A program made the translations under genes and the position numbers. Source: Okapia johnstoni (Eukaryota > Chordata > Mammalia > Artiodactyla > Giraffidae). Taken from it: a stretch of DNA of 64,000 nt. Below are positions 62,241 to 64,000 of the stretch, piece after piece. Below the pieces are notes generated by a model. That model worked only from the letters and a program-made list of their open reading frames with translations, ran no database searches and was not told the origin of the DNA. How positions within the stretch are numbered: position 1 is the stretch's first letter; each line of letters begins with the position of its first letter. The stretch is from positions 48,736,001 through 48,800,000 of the forward strand of contig CM044320.1 in the NCBI GenBank assembly GCA_024291935.2, written 5' to 3'.

Positions 62241-63499
62241 GACCTTTTGGTACATCACTGTACAGTGAATGTGAGAGCAAGACTACCCCTAGTGAGTATA
62301 TACATCTTCAGTTTTAAAGCGCAAAACCCATGGATGCATTCAAGGAATGCAAAGATGAAGGCAATTCCCCTAAAGTATTGCCCCAGTTCCAGCTTGCCTA
62401 GAATGAAGCCACTGGAGAATCATTTCTTTTGAGACAAGACATGGCATCTCCCTCTTAAAATGGGACACACTCCTGGGAGAAGGAATGTGATTATACATAC
62501 AAACATCATTGGTGATTCAGAGAGAATTCAACTATGAGAATACTTGTGTGGGAGTCAGGGCTGGTAATCTGCATGGGTAAAGAGAAAAGGTAGTTCTAGG
62601 GCCTGAGGCATGTATGGGGGAAGGTTTGACTAGATGGGGATGCTATGGAGATAAGGGCACATAAATACAGGGTGTATTCTGGATAAGAATGAATGCATTT
62701 ATGGGGGGAGCTGAGGAAGTCATTAGAGAGAAGGGAGAAGTGATGAAGTAGTTAAGGGAGAAGTGATTAAGGGTAAGTTGGAGGATGTTGAAGTTGTACT
62801 TTTCATTTCACAATTTTGCTTAGTGTTTGTCCTGATTATGTAGATGTATCTTTTAATTTAAAGGCAGATTGGTTATTTGGATTTCCCAAATACATAAATT
62901 AGCTGAGGTTTACTATGTGCCTGGTACCATAATCATCACTGTTCTATGTTAGCTTATTTATAAAATAGCTCAGCTAATAAATCAGAATTTTTGAGCATGA
63001 ACTAAGTACCCACAAGAATGATTATAAGCAAAGTTGAAATGTAGATTAGCACGGACTTCAGGGATGTACTAATACTTGAAGAATGCAGAAGTTGGCTAGA
63101 AGAGAAGGTCTGGAAAGTTATTCTTGTCACAGAAAATGACCCAAACAGAAGTTGGACAAGAGAATAAACAAGTAACACATTGTAAAAAGTAGTATTCACA
63201 GTCTATCATGACAATCAGAAGGAGGATGAGCCTAATGATTCCTGAGTGAAAGATTCTTTTTAGAGGAGTGTAACATGGGTGAAATAATCAGGTGAACAAG
63301 ATCAGGCAGGGGGAAAAAAGGAAGAAGGAGTGTATGTTGCAGAATGAAGGCAACATATACAAATCAGGAAGGCCTGAAGCCACATGGTGTCTTAGGACAT
63401 CATGCACAGTTCAGGATGACTAGAGTCCAAGGGGAGTGAACACACAGCTAAAGGTGAAGTAGGATACTCTTATTGCCTAGATATTAGATTTCAATTACT

Positions 63500-64000
63500 C
63501 AGATTTAGTTTTTACTTTTTAAGTTCCTAATACTTGTTGGGTACATAACTTGCATTTCCCTTATGATTAATGAAGTTTGATACCTTTTTACATGTCTATT
63601 GGGCATTTGTATAACTACTTTTGTGAACTTTTGTGACTTTATTTAAATCTTTGGTCCATTTTAAAATGGGTTCTCTGTTTTTATTTAAGTTTTCTTGATA
63701 TATTCCAGATAAAAGATAAGTTTTGAAAGTATTTTTTCTCCCACCCTGTAGCTTACCTTTTTACTCTCTTAGTGATGCTTTTTAGTGGTCAGAATTTCTT
63801 AATTTTAATTGAGTTCAACTTATCAGTCTCTTCCCATATGGTTAGTCTTTTGTGAGTCCCATTTAAGAAATCTTTGCCTACCTTGAGGTCATAAAGATAT
63901 TCCTCTACTTTTTTTATTTAAAAGCTTTCTTGTGTACCATTTCCATTTGTGAATTGTAATCCACTTTGGGATTGATTTCAAGTGATCAGATTCATTTTTT
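63500..64000 (-). mobile_element. Old L1, antisense, running off the window
   Basis: TTGCATTTCCCTTATGATTA, then TTGATATATTCCAGATAAAA, then TCCCATTTAAGAAATCTTTG and CACTTTGGGATTGATTTCA are reverse-strand L1 ORF2 3' text. Confidence 0.82.

Larger units (their letters stand above)
61328..64000 (+). other. SLC5A8 intron 12, 5' part, running off the window
   Basis: Contains a Bov-A2-type SINE at 61,911-62,240 and an antisense L1 from about 63,500. 61,328-61,900 and 62,251-63,490 show no exon and no clear repeat, though 63,280-63,470 faintly resembles L2. Confidence 0.85.

Noticed and set aside
61328..64000. Search for SLC5A8 exon 13
   Set aside because: No stretch encoding the expected TPLMDNWYSLSYLYF continuation with an AG acceptor was found, so the exon probably lies beyond the window.
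1..64000. An undescribed defence or mobile system
   Set aside because: Apart from SLC5A8, everything I can identify belongs to known mammalian repeat families. I see no additional conserved coding cluster or RNA structure that would support a new system.

Overview
The window is vertebrate nuclear DNA from a ruminant, most likely a bovid. The evidence is a multi-exon gene with GT-AG introns plus dozens of ruminant retroelements: Bov-tA/Bov-A2 SINEs, BovB (RTE) LINEs, artiodactyl CHR-type tRNA SINEs and bovine-type L1 tails. The species cannot be fixed from the sequence alone. There is no prokaryotic content, CRISPR array or replicon.

Layout: positions 1-18,300 are intergenic. I see no gene there, only old L1, MIR and L2 remnants, younger SINEs, one LTR, a 5S rRNA pseudogene fragment, microsatellites and a 101-bp tandem duplication. 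A CpG island with a candidate DR1 nuclear-receptor site and the start codon follows (about 18,320-19,165). From 18,771 to 61,327 lie coding exons 1-12 of SLC5A8 (SMCT1, the sodium-coupled monocarboxylate transporter) on the + strand. All splice phases are compatible, and they give 508 complete codons plus two bases of codon 509. By comparison with the human protein (about 610 residues, recalled from memory), the C-terminal exons lie beyond position 64,000.

Introns 1-12 are described one by one. They are packed with nested transposable elements, and many insertions can be bounded to the base by target-site duplications (TSDs). Notable structures are two BovB insertions with inverted 5' ends, a young 5'-truncated L1 in intron 7, an internally deleted Tigger1 DNA transposon in intron 1, a pair of related LTRs on either side of exon 1, a roughly 100-bp inverted duplication in intron 3, and closely spaced inverted SINE pairs that could form double-stranded RNA in the pre-mRNA.

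I found no convincing undescribed biological system. The most useful leads are the weak intron 7 donor (GTCCGG), the DR1-like promoter site, the inverted-SINE hairpins and the unusual insertion structures. Repeat family names are from memory of consensus sequences and were not checked with a repeat library.
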